Shown here: positions 16,519 through 22,347 of the stretch, piece after piece
Layout of the letters: each line of letters starts with the position of its first letter
Position numbering within the stretch: the stretch's first letter is position 1
NCBI GenBank assembly: GCA_003221085.1
Contig: QHUD01000098.1
Location: 1-25,529 of the forward strand
DNA length: 25,529 bases
Reading direction: 5' to 3'
Source: Gemmatimonadota bacterium
Lineage (GTDB): Bacteria; Gemmatimonadota; Gemmatimonadetes; Gemmatimonadales; GWC2-71-9
Notes under the pieces: generated by a model
The model's database searches: none
What the model was told of the DNA's origin: nothing
What the model saw: only the letters and a program-made list of their open reading frames with translations
Translations under genes and position numbers: made by a program

Positions 16519-16571
16519 GAGGTCTCCATGCGGGGGGGCAGATAGTGCCCGCATGGCGGCCTCTTTTTCTT
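16519..16571 (+). terminator. Terminator-type hairpin A (possible small RNA 3' end)
   Basis: A 15-bp stem with one mismatch (GAGGTC/GGCCTC plus CCATGCGGG/CCCGCATGG) encloses a 13-nt loop and is followed by TTTTTCTT. This is a strong intrinsic terminator shape. It could end transcription from hsdR, 143 bp upstream, or end a short RNA started at the promoter-like site at 16445. Confidence 0.7.
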
Positions 16572-16813
16572 GTCCGTAGGGCAGCGGTCCGTTACAGCTT
16601 GGACTCGCAGCCTGAGCCCGTCGGGTCGCGATGCTTCGCCGGGTTGGGTTGCCAACTCCCGGATGCGCACTGCCTTGTCTGGGTCTTCTCTGAGCGTGGC
16701 ATCGTTTCGCTTTAGCTCCCGGCCGGGGGCGCTCCAGAATAGTGGGCAAGGAATTGGGCCGCCAGTCATCCGTACAGCACCCGCGGGACCGGCCGAGCGT
16801 TTCTGTAACGGAC

Positions 16814-16842
16814 TTGACGGCCCGCGTAAACGCAGGTAGACT
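16814..16842 (+). promoter_or_regulatory. Strong sigma70-like promoter before hairpin B
   Basis: TTGACG, a 17-bp spacer and TAGACT: near-consensus -35 with ideal spacing. Expected transcription start is near 16849, only about 12 nt before hairpin B, so most transcripts may end at the hairpin and read-through would express the HTH gene at 16932. Confidence 0.6.
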
Positions 16843-16860
16843 CCTCGCGTCAACTACAGC

Positions 16861-16911
16861 GGTCCCCATGCGGGGGGCAGAAGATGCCCGCATGGCGGAC
16901 CCTTTTTTTTT
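16861..16911 (+). terminator. Terminator-type hairpin B in the leader of the HTH gene
   Basis: The stem GGTCC + CCATGCGGG pairs with CCCGCATGG + GGACC (14 bp with one bulged C), with a 12-nt loop, and is followed by nine T residues. The inner 9-bp stem and part of the loop are the same as in hairpin A. It lies between a strong promoter and the ribosome-binding site of the HTH gene, so it is either an attenuator or the end of a roughly 60-nt RNA. Confidence 0.75.
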
Positions 16912-16931
16912 GCTATAGGACAGGAGGAGGC

Positions 16932-17213
16932 ATGCGGAACGATTCGAATCTGCGCGGCCGGGCACCTCGCACGGTTTCGCAACTCTCGGCTGAGCGCCCC
17001 CGGGCACGGAGCGCGACGATCAAGGCTATGGCGTCCCTGAAAGACGTTGCGTCGTGCTTTCGCGTGTCCCGGCAGGCCGTGTGGCGATGGGTGAAGCTTG
17101 GCCAGCTCAGGGGGAGAAAGTCACGCCGGGATGGCGTGCTCCGGGTATCGCGCTCCGAAATTCAGCGCTTCGCCCGGAGATCTCACAGACCTTTGCTTGG
17201 TGGGGGGAGGTGA
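16932..17213 (+). CDS. Small helix-turn-helix DNA-binding protein
   Basis: This 93-residue protein carries an excisionase/MerR-like HTH: SLKDVASCFRVSRQAVWRWV followed by a basic wing, GRKSRRDGVLRVSRSEIQRF. The ATG at 16932 is chosen because GGAGGAGG stands directly before it; a longer in-frame start at 16884 would lie inside hairpin B. The N-terminal 40 residues are basic and Ser/Arg-rich. Its TGA is followed at once by the next gene, whose ribosome-binding site overlaps its last codons. It may control rep or integrase expression or act as an accessory excision factor. It is the first gene of the maintenance module and is downstream of the attenuator-like leader. Confidence 0.78.
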   Translation: MRNDSNLRGRAPRTVSQLSAERPRARSATIKAMASLKDVASCFRVSRQAVWRWVKLGQLRGRKSRRDGVLRVSRSEIQRFARRSHRPLLGGGR

Positions 17214-17218
17214 ATGAC

Positions 17219-17377
17219 ATGACCAAAGCGGAGCTCGAGCACAAGTATCATTGTGCCTGCCAGGCCCTAGATGAAATCGACGATGTCCTCGACAGCGATA
17301 AGACTGACGAGGACAAGCTGGAGGCCGTGGGACTCATCCTATTCGGCGCCGATGAGCTCGACGTGTTCAACGACTAG
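17219..17377 (+). CDS. Small acidic protein, unknown function (52 aa)
   Basis: The frame encodes MTKAELEHKYHCACQALDEI and continues with a very acidic Asp/Glu-rich helical tail ending GADELDVFND. The start is decided by a near-perfect Shine-Dalgarno, GGGGGGAGG at 17202-17210, spaced 8 nt from the ATG. It follows the HTH gene by 5 bp. It is too short to place in a family. Small acidic proteins beside HTH genes on mobile elements can act as antirepressors or DNA mimics, but nothing here proves that. Confidence 0.65.
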   Translation: MTKAELEHKYHCACQALDEIDDVLDSDKTDEDKLEAVGLILFGADELDVFND

Positions 17378-17709
17378 CTGGCAGGAAACCACACAGGGCG
17401 TGCGGGAGGTTGCCAACTCCTACCCGCATGGGCGGCGCCGGAGTATCGGTGTCTGTCGGCCGCGGGGTAGCTGGCCCGCATGCTCGTTACCCCCGGCCCG
17501 CCCCCTTTGGACATTGGCAAGCCGCCAAGAGGCGGCTCACTTGGGGAGGGGTGGCGGCTCGGGCCGGCGCTGCCCGGGTCAAAGTTGGCGGGGGAGCAGG
17601 GGGCAGAGCCCCCGCCTGCGCGCCCCAGGGAGATAAGAAGCGCGGCCTAGTGATTGGGTCACTAGGCCGCCGACAGTCACACGTTCGTCACCCGTTGGAG
17701 GATCGGTTC
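17378..17709. other. Rep leader / candidate replication origin region
   Basis: I see no gene in these 332 bases; the open frame that extends upstream of rep through this stretch has no protein-like features. Three hairpins are present: one at 17399-17430 related to hairpins A and B by its CCCGCATG arm but with no T-tract, a GC-rich stem GGCGGGGG/CCCCCGCC at 17587-17616, and a perfect 12-bp palindrome at 17642-17670. Three GTCAC words (17658-17662, 17676-17680 and 17687-17691) follow the palindrome. Confidence 0.55.
17642..17670. repeat. Perfect palindrome upstream of rep, candidate double-strand origin
   Basis: GCGGCCTAGTGA, loop TTGGG and TCACTAGGCCGC form a perfect 12-bp stem 40 bp before the rep start. 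HUH rolling-circle initiators nick in or beside such a hairpin, usually near or within their own gene. There is no T-tract, so it is not a standard terminator. The exact nick site cannot be read from sequence alone. Confidence 0.5.
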
Positions 17710-19095
17710 GTGCACTCGCAAGTTATCGCAGCTCCACCGGAGCAACAAGCGCCCCGCCCTCGCGCGGCCCAAACTCCGGCCGACGGTGTTGTTTGTTCAC
17801 TTGATACTACAGGGACTTCCTGCACCAAGCCGGGAGAACCGCCACGAGAGCTGCCCAAAGGGGGCCGCGAGGGTGCAGGCCTGCATCCGGACCCCCAATG
17901 GGCCTACAGCTTCCGCGAGGCAGTCGCTGAGGTCCTACAGCCGCTTTGGCCGACCCGCGCGGCAGCCATCCGAGCGTGTGGGAGGGCGGCGATCCACCTC
18001 GCGTGTGGTTCCTGTGGCGGTGAGCAATACGCGCCGGTCCGGTGCACAGGCAGGACATGCCCGACGTGCGCCCACATCGCCTCGGCCTTGATCGTGAAGC
18101 GCGTGGCGGGCCGCCTCCAGTTTGCAGTGAAGGCGCTGCAGGCGGAACCGTGGGACGGCCCCGGCCCTGTCCGGATCCGCGGCCTGAAGCACTTGACGCT
18201 GACTCTCCCCGCTCCAAGCGACTTGGCTGACCGGTTTGATCCCGCCCGTCTCGCGGGATCAGTTCATCGCGTCCTACGGGCCTTCCCACGCTTCTGGCGG
18301 CGAACCGTCTGGGGTCGTCAGGTTCGTGACGGGCAGTCAAGGAAGAAACGCGCACGGAGGGACACTTTCTACCTCAGGGCGATGGAGGTCTCGCCAAACG
18401 GTGTAGTGCATCTACATGTCGTCGTGTTTGGTGAATACATCTCGCAAGACGACCTCCAACGACTTTGGGGTGATGTCGTCGGTGAGAAGCTTGCGATAGT
18501 GCACATCAGAGCTGGCCGCGACGACGATCCCTCGAGGATTGAAGGAGCGCTGCGGGAGGTGTTGAAGTACGCCACAAAGGGGCACGGTGAGAAGCACGAG
18601 CAAGCGCAGCGGGCCGCCGCGGTCGAATACGCCTTTAGAGACGTCCATCGCATTAGCAAGGGTGGCGCACTGCTGAAGATCCGGCCGGGAGAACTTGCTT
18701 TCGAAGACGTCGGGCCGGATGAGTTGGCCATGGTCAAAGTGGGAAGTGGCTCAGAGGGCGATGAAATAGCGGCGGCTGAGTGCCCGGCGTGCGGTGCCCC
18801 AGGGCCGTGGCGGTTCATCGGCTTCGTCTCGGAACACATTGTGGTTAGCAACGGCGGCTTCGGGCCTGTGCAACAGAAGCATGGGCCTGCACCACCACCG
18901 TTTACTCAGCAATCGTTCCAGCCGGCTAAGCCCCCGGTCGAGAGTGCTATCGTGGCGCTTCGGCGCGATCTGCCCATGATGCCCTCGCGTGCGTTCGCCG
19001 AGCTCCGCGAGCGGGCCAATCGCTGGCTCCACCAGCAGGGAGTCCAGGTAGCCGAGGGCAGTGAACCGGTCACTAAGGGCTCCGGCGATGACTAG
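17710..19095 (+). CDS. rep: Rolling-circle replication initiator (HUH endonuclease, single-Tyr type)
   Basis: The protein should nick the element's origin, stay bound to the 5' end through a Tyr and start rolling-circle replication of the excised circle. The three motifs are present in order: motif I LKHLTLTLP (about 158-166), motif II NGVVHLHVVVFG with H235 and H237 coordinating metal, and motif III VLKYATKG with Y287 and K290. A cysteine-rich N-terminal segment (CGSCGG...C...CPTC, about 99-118) is likely a zinc finger, and CPACG near residue 361 may be another. I choose the GTG at 17710 (461 aa) because GGAGG lies 8 nt before it, while the longer frame from 17410 runs through the palindromes. 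The downstream HTH gene overlaps its stop. A relaxase for conjugation is less likely, since no transfer genes are present. Confidence 0.82.
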   Translation: MHSQVIAAPPEQQAPRPRAAQTPADGVVCSLDTTGTSCTKPGEPPRELPKGGREGAGLHPDPQWAYSFREAVAEVLQPLWPTRAAAIRACGRAAIHLACGSCGGEQYAPVRCTGRTCPTCAHIASALIVKRVAGRLQFAVKALQAEPWDGPGPVRIRGLKHLTLTLPAPSDLADRFDPARLAGSVHRVLRAFPRFWRRTVWGRQVRDGQSRKKRARRDTFYLRAMEVSPNGVVHLHVVVFGEYISQDDLQRLWGDVVGEKLAIVHIRAGRDDDPSRIEGALREVLKYATKGHGEKHEQAQRAAAVEYAFRDVHRISKGGALLKIRPGELAFEDVGPDELAMVKVGSGSEGDEIAAAECPACGAPGPWRFIGFVSEHIVVSNGGFGPVQQKHGPAPPPFTQQSFQPAKPPVESAIVALRRDLPMMPSRAFAELRERANRWLHQQGVQVAEGSEPVTKGSGDD

Positions 19096-19444
19096 AGACG
19101 AGTTCTTGGTCCGGTGGCGTGGGCGGAGTGACGAACTTGCCCGTCTTGGCGCGCAGGTTGACGGCGCAAAGATGTGCGGCGAGGTACTGCATGACTTCGA
19201 GCTCGTCTGCCAGGGCGAGGATGACGCTGAGTTGACACTTGACGAAGCTGCCGAGGTCAGCAGCTACTCGCCTGATCACCTCCGTCGGCTCGTGCGAGAC
19301 GATAAGCTCCGGGCGTACAAGCGCGGCCGCCGATTGTTCTTCCGCCGCGCAGAGCTGCCCAAGAAGCCGGTCAAGGTTGACGAGCCCAGGATCGGAGCGT
19401 ACGATCCCGTCGCCGATGCTCGGCGGGTCGCCACCCAGGCGTAA
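19088..19444 (+). CDS. Excisionase-like helix-turn-helix protein
   Basis: The 118-residue protein has a DNA-binding excisionase-family HTH in its C-terminal half: LTLDEAAEVSSYSPDHLRRL, then a basic wing KLRAYKRGRRLFFRRAELP. The N-terminal half (RDEFLVRWRGRSDELARLGAQV) is helical and of unknown role. The ATG at 19088 overlaps the stop of rep (ATGACTAG), which suggests translational coupling; an upstream in-frame ATG at 19061 is possible. It ends 13 bp before the integrase start. Position directly before a tyrosine recombinase and the fold fit an Xis that bends attachment DNA to favour excision. Confidence 0.78.
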   Translation: MTRDEFLVRWRGRSDELARLGAQVDGAKMCGEVLHDFELVCQGEDDAELTLDEAAEVSSYSPDHLRRLVRDDKLRAYKRGRRLFFRRAELPKKPVKVDEPRIGAYDPVADARRVATQA

Positions 19445-19457
19445 CGCAGGAGGACGC

Positions 19458-20996
19458 ATGGGTACTCGGCGATTCCCAATTCAGGAACGTCCGTGGCACA
19501 GAAAGGGGAACGGCTGCTGGTCCCTTTCCCTCGGTGTCCGCGGACTCAGAGTACGGGTCGAGCAACGGAAACCGGGTGGCACCTTCCACCGGGCCTATTG
19601 GAAGCCGGGCAAGGGATGGCGGTACCAGTCCCTTGGCACGAATTCCAAAACAGAGTCTCGGCGGCTTTCGGAGCTGTTCCTTCGAGAGCTCGAGAGGAGC
19701 GAAGGGCGCTACACCCAGGTGACCGAGCCGCTCGTGCTCGAACAGCTGTGGACCCGCTACCAGCAGGAGGCACCCGGATACCGGCAAAACACAGAGCGCA
19801 CGAAGGCGCAGAAGCGCAGTGACGCCAAGCTTCTGATGGCCGGTCTGGCCGCACAAAAGCGCGTTGATCATTTCACAAGAAATGACATCGACCGTTACGT
19901 GGAGATGCGCCGCACTGGCCATGGGTGGCCCGACGGACGAGTAACACAGCCCGTTCGGGCGAGGGGAATCGAAGGTGAGCTGAAGCTGCTGATAACCATG
20001 ATTCTGTGGGCAACGCGAGAGCGGCGCCCCGACGGCTCATGGTTGCTTGCCGAGAATCCACTTCGCGGCCTGAAGTTGCCCAAGGAGGACAACCCCCTAC
20101 GGCCTGTAGCGACGTACGACAGGTTCGTGAAGGTGCGGGACACGGTGAAGCAGCTGGCGGAGGCTGCGCCGCAGGAACGAGGTAGGACGCGTTGGCGCCG
20201 GATCGAGCTCGCGCTGGTGCTCGCTGAGGCAACTGGTGCACGGCTCGGCGCCATTCGAGGACTGAGGTGGTCGGACATCACGTCCGATCCGCCCAGCATC
20301 CGCTGGCGCGCGGAATTTGACAAGAAGGGGCGGGAGCGCTTCGTGCCCCTTCCGGAAGAGTTGGCATCCGAGCTACGCGGATTCCAGGTCAGGCTGGGGG
20401 TCGTTGGCGATGGTTGGTTGTTTCCGCGGGCTGAGCAGGATGTACCGTGGCCGCGGGAGTTGTTTGACCAGCTGCTACGGCACGCTGAGCGCGTCGCCGG
20501 CGTAACAAAGCTCAAGGGTGGGCTGTGGCATCCCTACCGCCGGAAATGGGCGACCGAACGAAAGAAGATGTCGCTTGTTGATGTGAAGGCAGCAGGGGGT
20601 TGGAGAGATACGCAGACACTGCTGGCGAGCTACCAGCAAGCGGATGAAGACACGATGCTCGAGGTGATGGCCTCACCGGTCAAGCTGAGGGAGCGTAAGG
20701 CCATTCAGCAAGGCCATTCAGGAACGATGGCAAGCACGAGGCCCGGTAGACCTGCCGGTGGACGTGCCGGTAGAAGTCCGGTAGAGGTGCCGGTAGAGGT
20801 GCCGGTAGCGGTGCCGGTAGAGGTCTCGGCGGAGGTGCCGGTAGACGTGCCGACAGGGGTTCCGGCAGACGTGCCGGAAGAACTGCCGGAGGAGCTGTCG
20901 GGGAACCACCGGAGGAACCTCTGGGGGAAACACTGGAGGAAATCCCAGGGGAAACGCCCGAGGAAATTCGTGAACTCCAGGCTGAGGGCCTTCTGA
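19458..20996 (+). CDS. int: Tyrosine recombinase (integrase) with repeat-built, indel-disturbed C-terminal tail
   Basis: This site-specific recombinase likely integrates and excises the island at tRNA-Gln. A SAM-like N-terminal core-binding domain (about 95-190) is followed by the catalytic domain: first Arg in ATGARLGAIRGLRW (about 262), then HPYRRKW with the HxxR pair (about 357-360), GGW (about 378) and the nucleophile Tyr in LLASYQQ (about 391). The ATG at 19458 has AGGAGG just before it, which sets the start at 512 aa. The catalytic part is complete by about residue 412. The rest is a tail of tetrapeptide repeats (VPVE-like) from 12-bp DNA units, with a 13-bp duplication, a one-base loss and a shortened G-run that together send translation into a different end from the apparent ancestral one. 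The tail is unlikely to be needed for catalysis. Confidence 0.93.
   Translation: MGTRRFPIQERPWHRKGNGCWSLSLGVRGLRVRVEQRKPGGTFHRAYWKPGKGWRYQSLGTNSKTESRRLSELFLRELERSEGRYTQVTEPLVLEQLWTRYQQEAPGYRQNTERTKAQKRSDAKLLMAGLAAQKRVDHFTRNDIDRYVEMRRTGHGWPDGRVTQPVRARGIEGELKLLITMILWATRERRPDGSWLLAENPLRGLKLPKEDNPLRPVATYDRFVKVRDTVKQLAEAAPQERGRTRWRRIELALVLAEATGARLGAIRGLRWSDITSDPPSIRWRAEFDKKGRERFVPLPEELASELRGFQVRLGVVGDGWLFPRAEQDVPWPRELFDQLLRHAERVAGVTKLKGGLWHPYRRKWATERKKMSLVDVKAAGGWRDTQTLLASYQQADEDTMLEVMASPVKLRERKAIQQGHSGTMASTRPGRPAGGRAGRSPVEVPVEVPVAVPVEVSAEVPVDVPTGVPADVPEELPEELSGNHRRNLWGKHWRKSQGKRPRKFVNSRLRAF
20697..20722 (+). repeat. 13-bp tandem duplication in the integrase gene
   Basis: AAGGCCATTCAGC is followed directly by AAGGCCATTCAGG. 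Removing one unit restores a smooth frame from the catalytic domain into PVDLPVDVPVEV, so the duplication shifted the frame by one base. Confidence 0.8.
20739..20890 (+). repeat. 12-bp tandem repeats encoding VPVE-like tetrapeptides
   Basis: About a dozen imperfect copies of GCCGGTAGAGGT run in tandem inside the 3' end of int. One unit near 20777 lacks a G and changes the frame. Copies diverge towards the 3' end (VPTG, VPAD, LPEE). Confidence 0.85.
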
Positions 20997-21094
20997 ACGG
21001 CATTCAGTACGGCAGTCAGTACGGCGTTCAGTACGGCGCTCAGTACGGCGTTCAGTACGGTATTCGGTGCGGCATTCTGAAGGTTCCGGCGTAG
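20900..21094 (+). pseudogene. Detached ancestral C terminus of the integrase (-1 frame)
   Basis: In the -1 frame relative to int, the sequence after the GGGG run at 20900-20903 reads EPPEEPLGETLEEIPG, then TPEEIRELQAEGLLNG, then five IQYG/SQYG/VQYG-type units, and stops at TAG 21092-21094. It continues the PEELPEEL pattern of the int tail in style and composition. The simplest reading is that one G was lost from a GGGGG run. Re-pairing of the ribosome on GGGG could also produce it as a frameshift product. Confidence 0.7.
21001..21072 (+). repeat. Six 12-bp tandem repeats, consensus CGTTCAGTACGG
   Basis: Six exact-length 12-bp units follow the int stop, the first five differing at one to three positions and the sixth (TATTCGGTGCGG) more degenerate, with a decayed seventh (CATTCTGAAGGT). 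They encode (I/S/V/A)QYG repeats in the detached frame, so they are old coding repeats. Binding sites for a protein are an alternative explanation. Confidence 0.85.
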
Positions 21095-21132
21095 TCTGAG
21101 GTGACGTCGTATCAGTAAGTCGATTGAGCGGT

Positions 21133-21197
21133 CGCTCGGTGGCGCTCGGTTATGGTTCGGCAGAGCGTTCGGTGCCCCGTTCGGGCAGCCGCTCGGT
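21133..21197 (+). repeat. Four CGYTCGGT direct repeats beside the right attachment site
   Basis: CGCTCGGT occurs at 21133-21140, 21143-21150 and 21190-21197, and CGTTCGGT at 21166-21173. They lie between int and the right attachment core and could be integrase or excisionase sites. I see no matching array at the left end. Confidence 0.5.
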
Positions 21198-21231
21198 GAA
21201 CCGATCGACGACAGATTGGCGCAGTGTTTCG

Positions 21232-21253
21232 GAAACGCTCGCGAAACGCTCGC
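21232..21253 (+). promoter_or_regulatory. Candidate integrase arm-type site, right
   Basis: A perfect tandem pair of GAAACGCTCGC lies 53 bp inside the right attachment core. The related pairs at 667-688 and 730-751 lie just inside the left core. Presence at both ends, in paired form, is the main support for a recombination role. Confidence 0.55.
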
Positions 21254-21305
21254 ACTGGGTCGGAGAGCGCGAAGCCCGACACGGCGTAATCTCCGTATCG
21301 GGCTT

Positions 21306-21351
21306 CGAGTTGCCCCTCCTGGGCTCGAACCAGGACTCTCCTGATCCAGAG
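21306..21351. repeat. attR core (tRNA-Gln 3' half)
   Basis: This 46-bp stretch, covering the tRNA 3' end from the discriminator base to the anticodon-arm side, is the intact copy of the split repeat at 445-467 and 543-565 (44 of 46 identical). By the usual mechanism this copy was brought in by the element and restored the tRNA gene. Confidence 0.85.
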
Positions 21352-21382
21352 TCAGGCGTGTTGCCAGTTACACCAAGGGGCA
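21310..21382 (-). tRNA. tRNA-Gln(CUG)
   Basis: On the minus strand, acceptor TGCCCCT pairs with AGGGGCA, the anticodon stem CCTGA/TCAGG encloses loop CTCTGGA with anticodon CUG, and the T arm GTCCTGG/TTCGAGC/CCAGGAG is regular. U1-A72 fits tRNA-Gln. There is no encoded CCA. The gene is intact and serves as the integration site of the island. Confidence 0.93.
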
Positions 21383-21407
21383 CCGTTCACTACATACTGG
21401 GACCGAG

Positions 21408-21604
21408 ACAGCTAGGCGGCTAGGCGGCTACGCAGACGGCCAGTCGGCTAGACTTCTAGCGGTCGGCTAGGCGCGAGGCGCTAGGTAGAAGCCTCACAAC
21501 CATTCCCATGTGCAACCGCGCCGCCTTCCTCGCACCTCGACCCCGCAACCCGCTAGCCGTCTCGAAGTCTGGACGTCTGCCTGACACCTAGCCGTCTGCC
21601 TACC
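21408..21604. repeat. Low-complexity CTAG/CAGAC-rich spacer between tRNA genes
   Basis: The spacer is packed with related words: GGCGGCTAGGCGGCTA, GCAGACGGC, CGGCTAG and, in inverted form, CTAGCCGTCT and TCTGCC. It could fold on itself. I see no gene. It resembles repetitive chromosomal spacer sequence rather than a defined element. Confidence 0.5.
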
Positions 21605-21617
21605 TATCTCCGATGAG

Positions 21618-21690
21618 TGGAGCTGAGGGGGCTCGAACCCCTGACCTCCTGGGTGCGATCCAGGCGCTCTCCCAGCTGAGCTACAGCCCC
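21618..21690 (-). tRNA. tRNA-Ala(CGC)
   Basis: On the minus strand, acceptor GGGGCTG pairs with CAGCTCC (one G-U), the D arm is TAGCTCAGCTGGGAGAGCG, the anticodon stem CCTGG/CCAGG encloses ATCGCAC with anticodon CGC, and the T arm has GGTTCGAGCCC. Discriminator A and no encoded CCA. It lies 235 bp upstream of tRNA-Gln on the same strand. Confidence 0.95.
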
Positions 21691-21771
21691 GCGCGGGAGG
21701 CTGAACTTAGACGCCGCCCCCCTTCGCGACAACCCCTACAAAACTAACACCGGTTCGCCGACGGACAGGAC

Positions 21772-21855
21772 GGGGGAGGTTGTGGAGCTTGGGGGAGGTT
21801 AGAGGAGGCTGATCCCGGATCGGAGCAGCCTCCCCCAACCTCCCCCAACCTCCCC
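21772..21855. repeat. G-rich inverted repeat, possible G-quadruplex
   Basis: GGGGGAGGTTGTGGAG and GGGGGAGG on the plus strand face their complement (CCTCCCCCAACC repeated) at 21828-21855, giving a large imperfect stem upstream of the SRPBCC gene. On the minus strand at least four G-runs of three to five with short loops occur in a row, which fits a G-quadruplex. A 27-bp segment (21772-21798) recurs inside rnz. Confidence 0.7.
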
Positions 21856-21883
21856 AGCCCTCCTCCAACCATATTATTCCCAC

Positions 21884-22324
21884 ATGCGACCAGTGTCTCT
21901 GACGTACACCGGCACCGTCGGCGTCTCCATTCAGGACGTCTTCGACCTCATCTCGGACGCGAGTCGCATGCCCGAGTGGCTACCCAACTGCGTCTCCGCC
22001 ATCCCGGGGCCCACCAACAAGGGCAAAGGCGACCGCCACCGCATCCATTTCGAGCGCCAGGGCCGCAAGGCCGATGCCGTCATCGAAGTCATCGAGTACG
22101 AACCCCCCACCACCTACGCCTGGGTCGAAATCATCTACCGCCGCGGCTCGAAAACGTTCTTCAAGCTCGACTTCCAGGGTGGCACCACCAAGATCACGAT
22201 GAAATGCGTGTGGGTGCCGGCGAGTTGGAAGGCGTGGCTGCTGGGACAGTTCTACAGACGACGTAGTGCACACAAGATGTTCGATGGGCTACTGCAGAAC
22301 CTCAGGAAGGCTTTGACGCGATAG
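21884..22324 (+). CDS. SRPBCC (START-like) family protein
   Basis: The 146-residue protein has the layout of the polyketide cyclase/dehydrase branch of the SRPBCC fold: an opening strand SLTYTGTVGVSIQDVFDLIS, the ASRMPEWLPNC segment (about 27-37) that starts the ligand pocket, a central sheet with AVIEVIEYEPPTTYAWVEI, and a long C-terminal helix (about 110-145). The fold binds hydrophobic ligands; the ligand here is unknown. No signal peptide. It lies outside the island, upstream of the convergent rnz gene with a 23-bp gap. The upstream region is the G-rich inverted repeat, so its promoter is unclear. Confidence 0.82.
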   Translation: MRPVSLTYTGTVGVSIQDVFDLISDASRMPEWLPNCVSAIPGPTNKGKGDRHRIHFERQGRKADAVIEVIEYEPPTTYAWVEIIYRRGSKTFFKLDFQGGTTKITMKCVWVPASWKAWLLGQFYRRRSAHKMFDGLLQNLRKALTR

Positions 22325-22347
22325 GGTGCCCTGCGCACCGCGCACGA

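Larger units (their letters stand above)
16377..16931. other. Regulatory intergenic region with duplicated promoter-hairpin units
   Basis: No protein gene is supported in these 555 bases. The region holds two promoter-like sequences (16445-16472 and 16814-16842), each followed by a closely related terminator hairpin (16519-16571 and 16861-16911), and an 11-bp perfect inverted repeat between them (GTCCGTTACAG at 16587-16597 and its complement at 16803-16813). The long minus-strand frame here repeats a motif only because it reads through both hairpins. Confidence 0.6.
445..21351. mobile_element. tRNA-Gln-integrated genomic island with replication and defence-like cargo
   Basis: The right boundary is an intact tRNA-Gln gene whose 3' half (21306-21351) is repeated at the left boundary as 445-467 plus 543-565, with one mismatch in each 23-bp half. 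Between them lie a tyrosine recombinase beside the tRNA, an excisionase-like HTH protein, a rolling-circle HUH replication protein, a second HTH protein, a complete type I restriction-modification operon and two clusters of uncharacterised accessory genes. Integration into the 3' end of a tRNA gene, with the recombinase gene next to that end, is the standard arrangement for tyrosine-integrase islands. No conjugative transfer, capsid or terminase genes are seen. Whether the element still moves is uncertain, because the left attachment copy is interrupted. Confidence 0.85.

Noticed and set aside
16793..16803. Single GAAACGCTCGG on the minus strand, similar to the candidate arm motif
   Set aside because: It is one unpaired copy far from either attachment core, so chance is the likelier explanation.
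16587..16813. Inverted repeat GTCCGTTACAG considered as ends of an insertion sequence or retron msr-msd
   Set aside because: There is no transposase or reverse transcriptase nearby, and the enclosed 205 bp have no coding content or target-site duplication.
16516..17007. 163-codon minus-strand frame with an internal sequence repeat
   Set aside because: The internal repeat arises because it reads through hairpins A and B. No ribosome-binding site or family resemblance, and it overlaps the HTH gene.
17410..17709. 100-codon N-terminal extension of the Rep frame
   Set aside because: It runs through three hairpins, is Gly/Arg/Pro/Ala-rich without protein-like structure, and a GTG at 17710 has an ideal GGAGG site.
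21001..21072. Short regular repeats considered as a CRISPR array
   Set aside because: The units are 12 bp and directly abutting with no spacers, and they translate as QYG repeats continuing the integrase tail.
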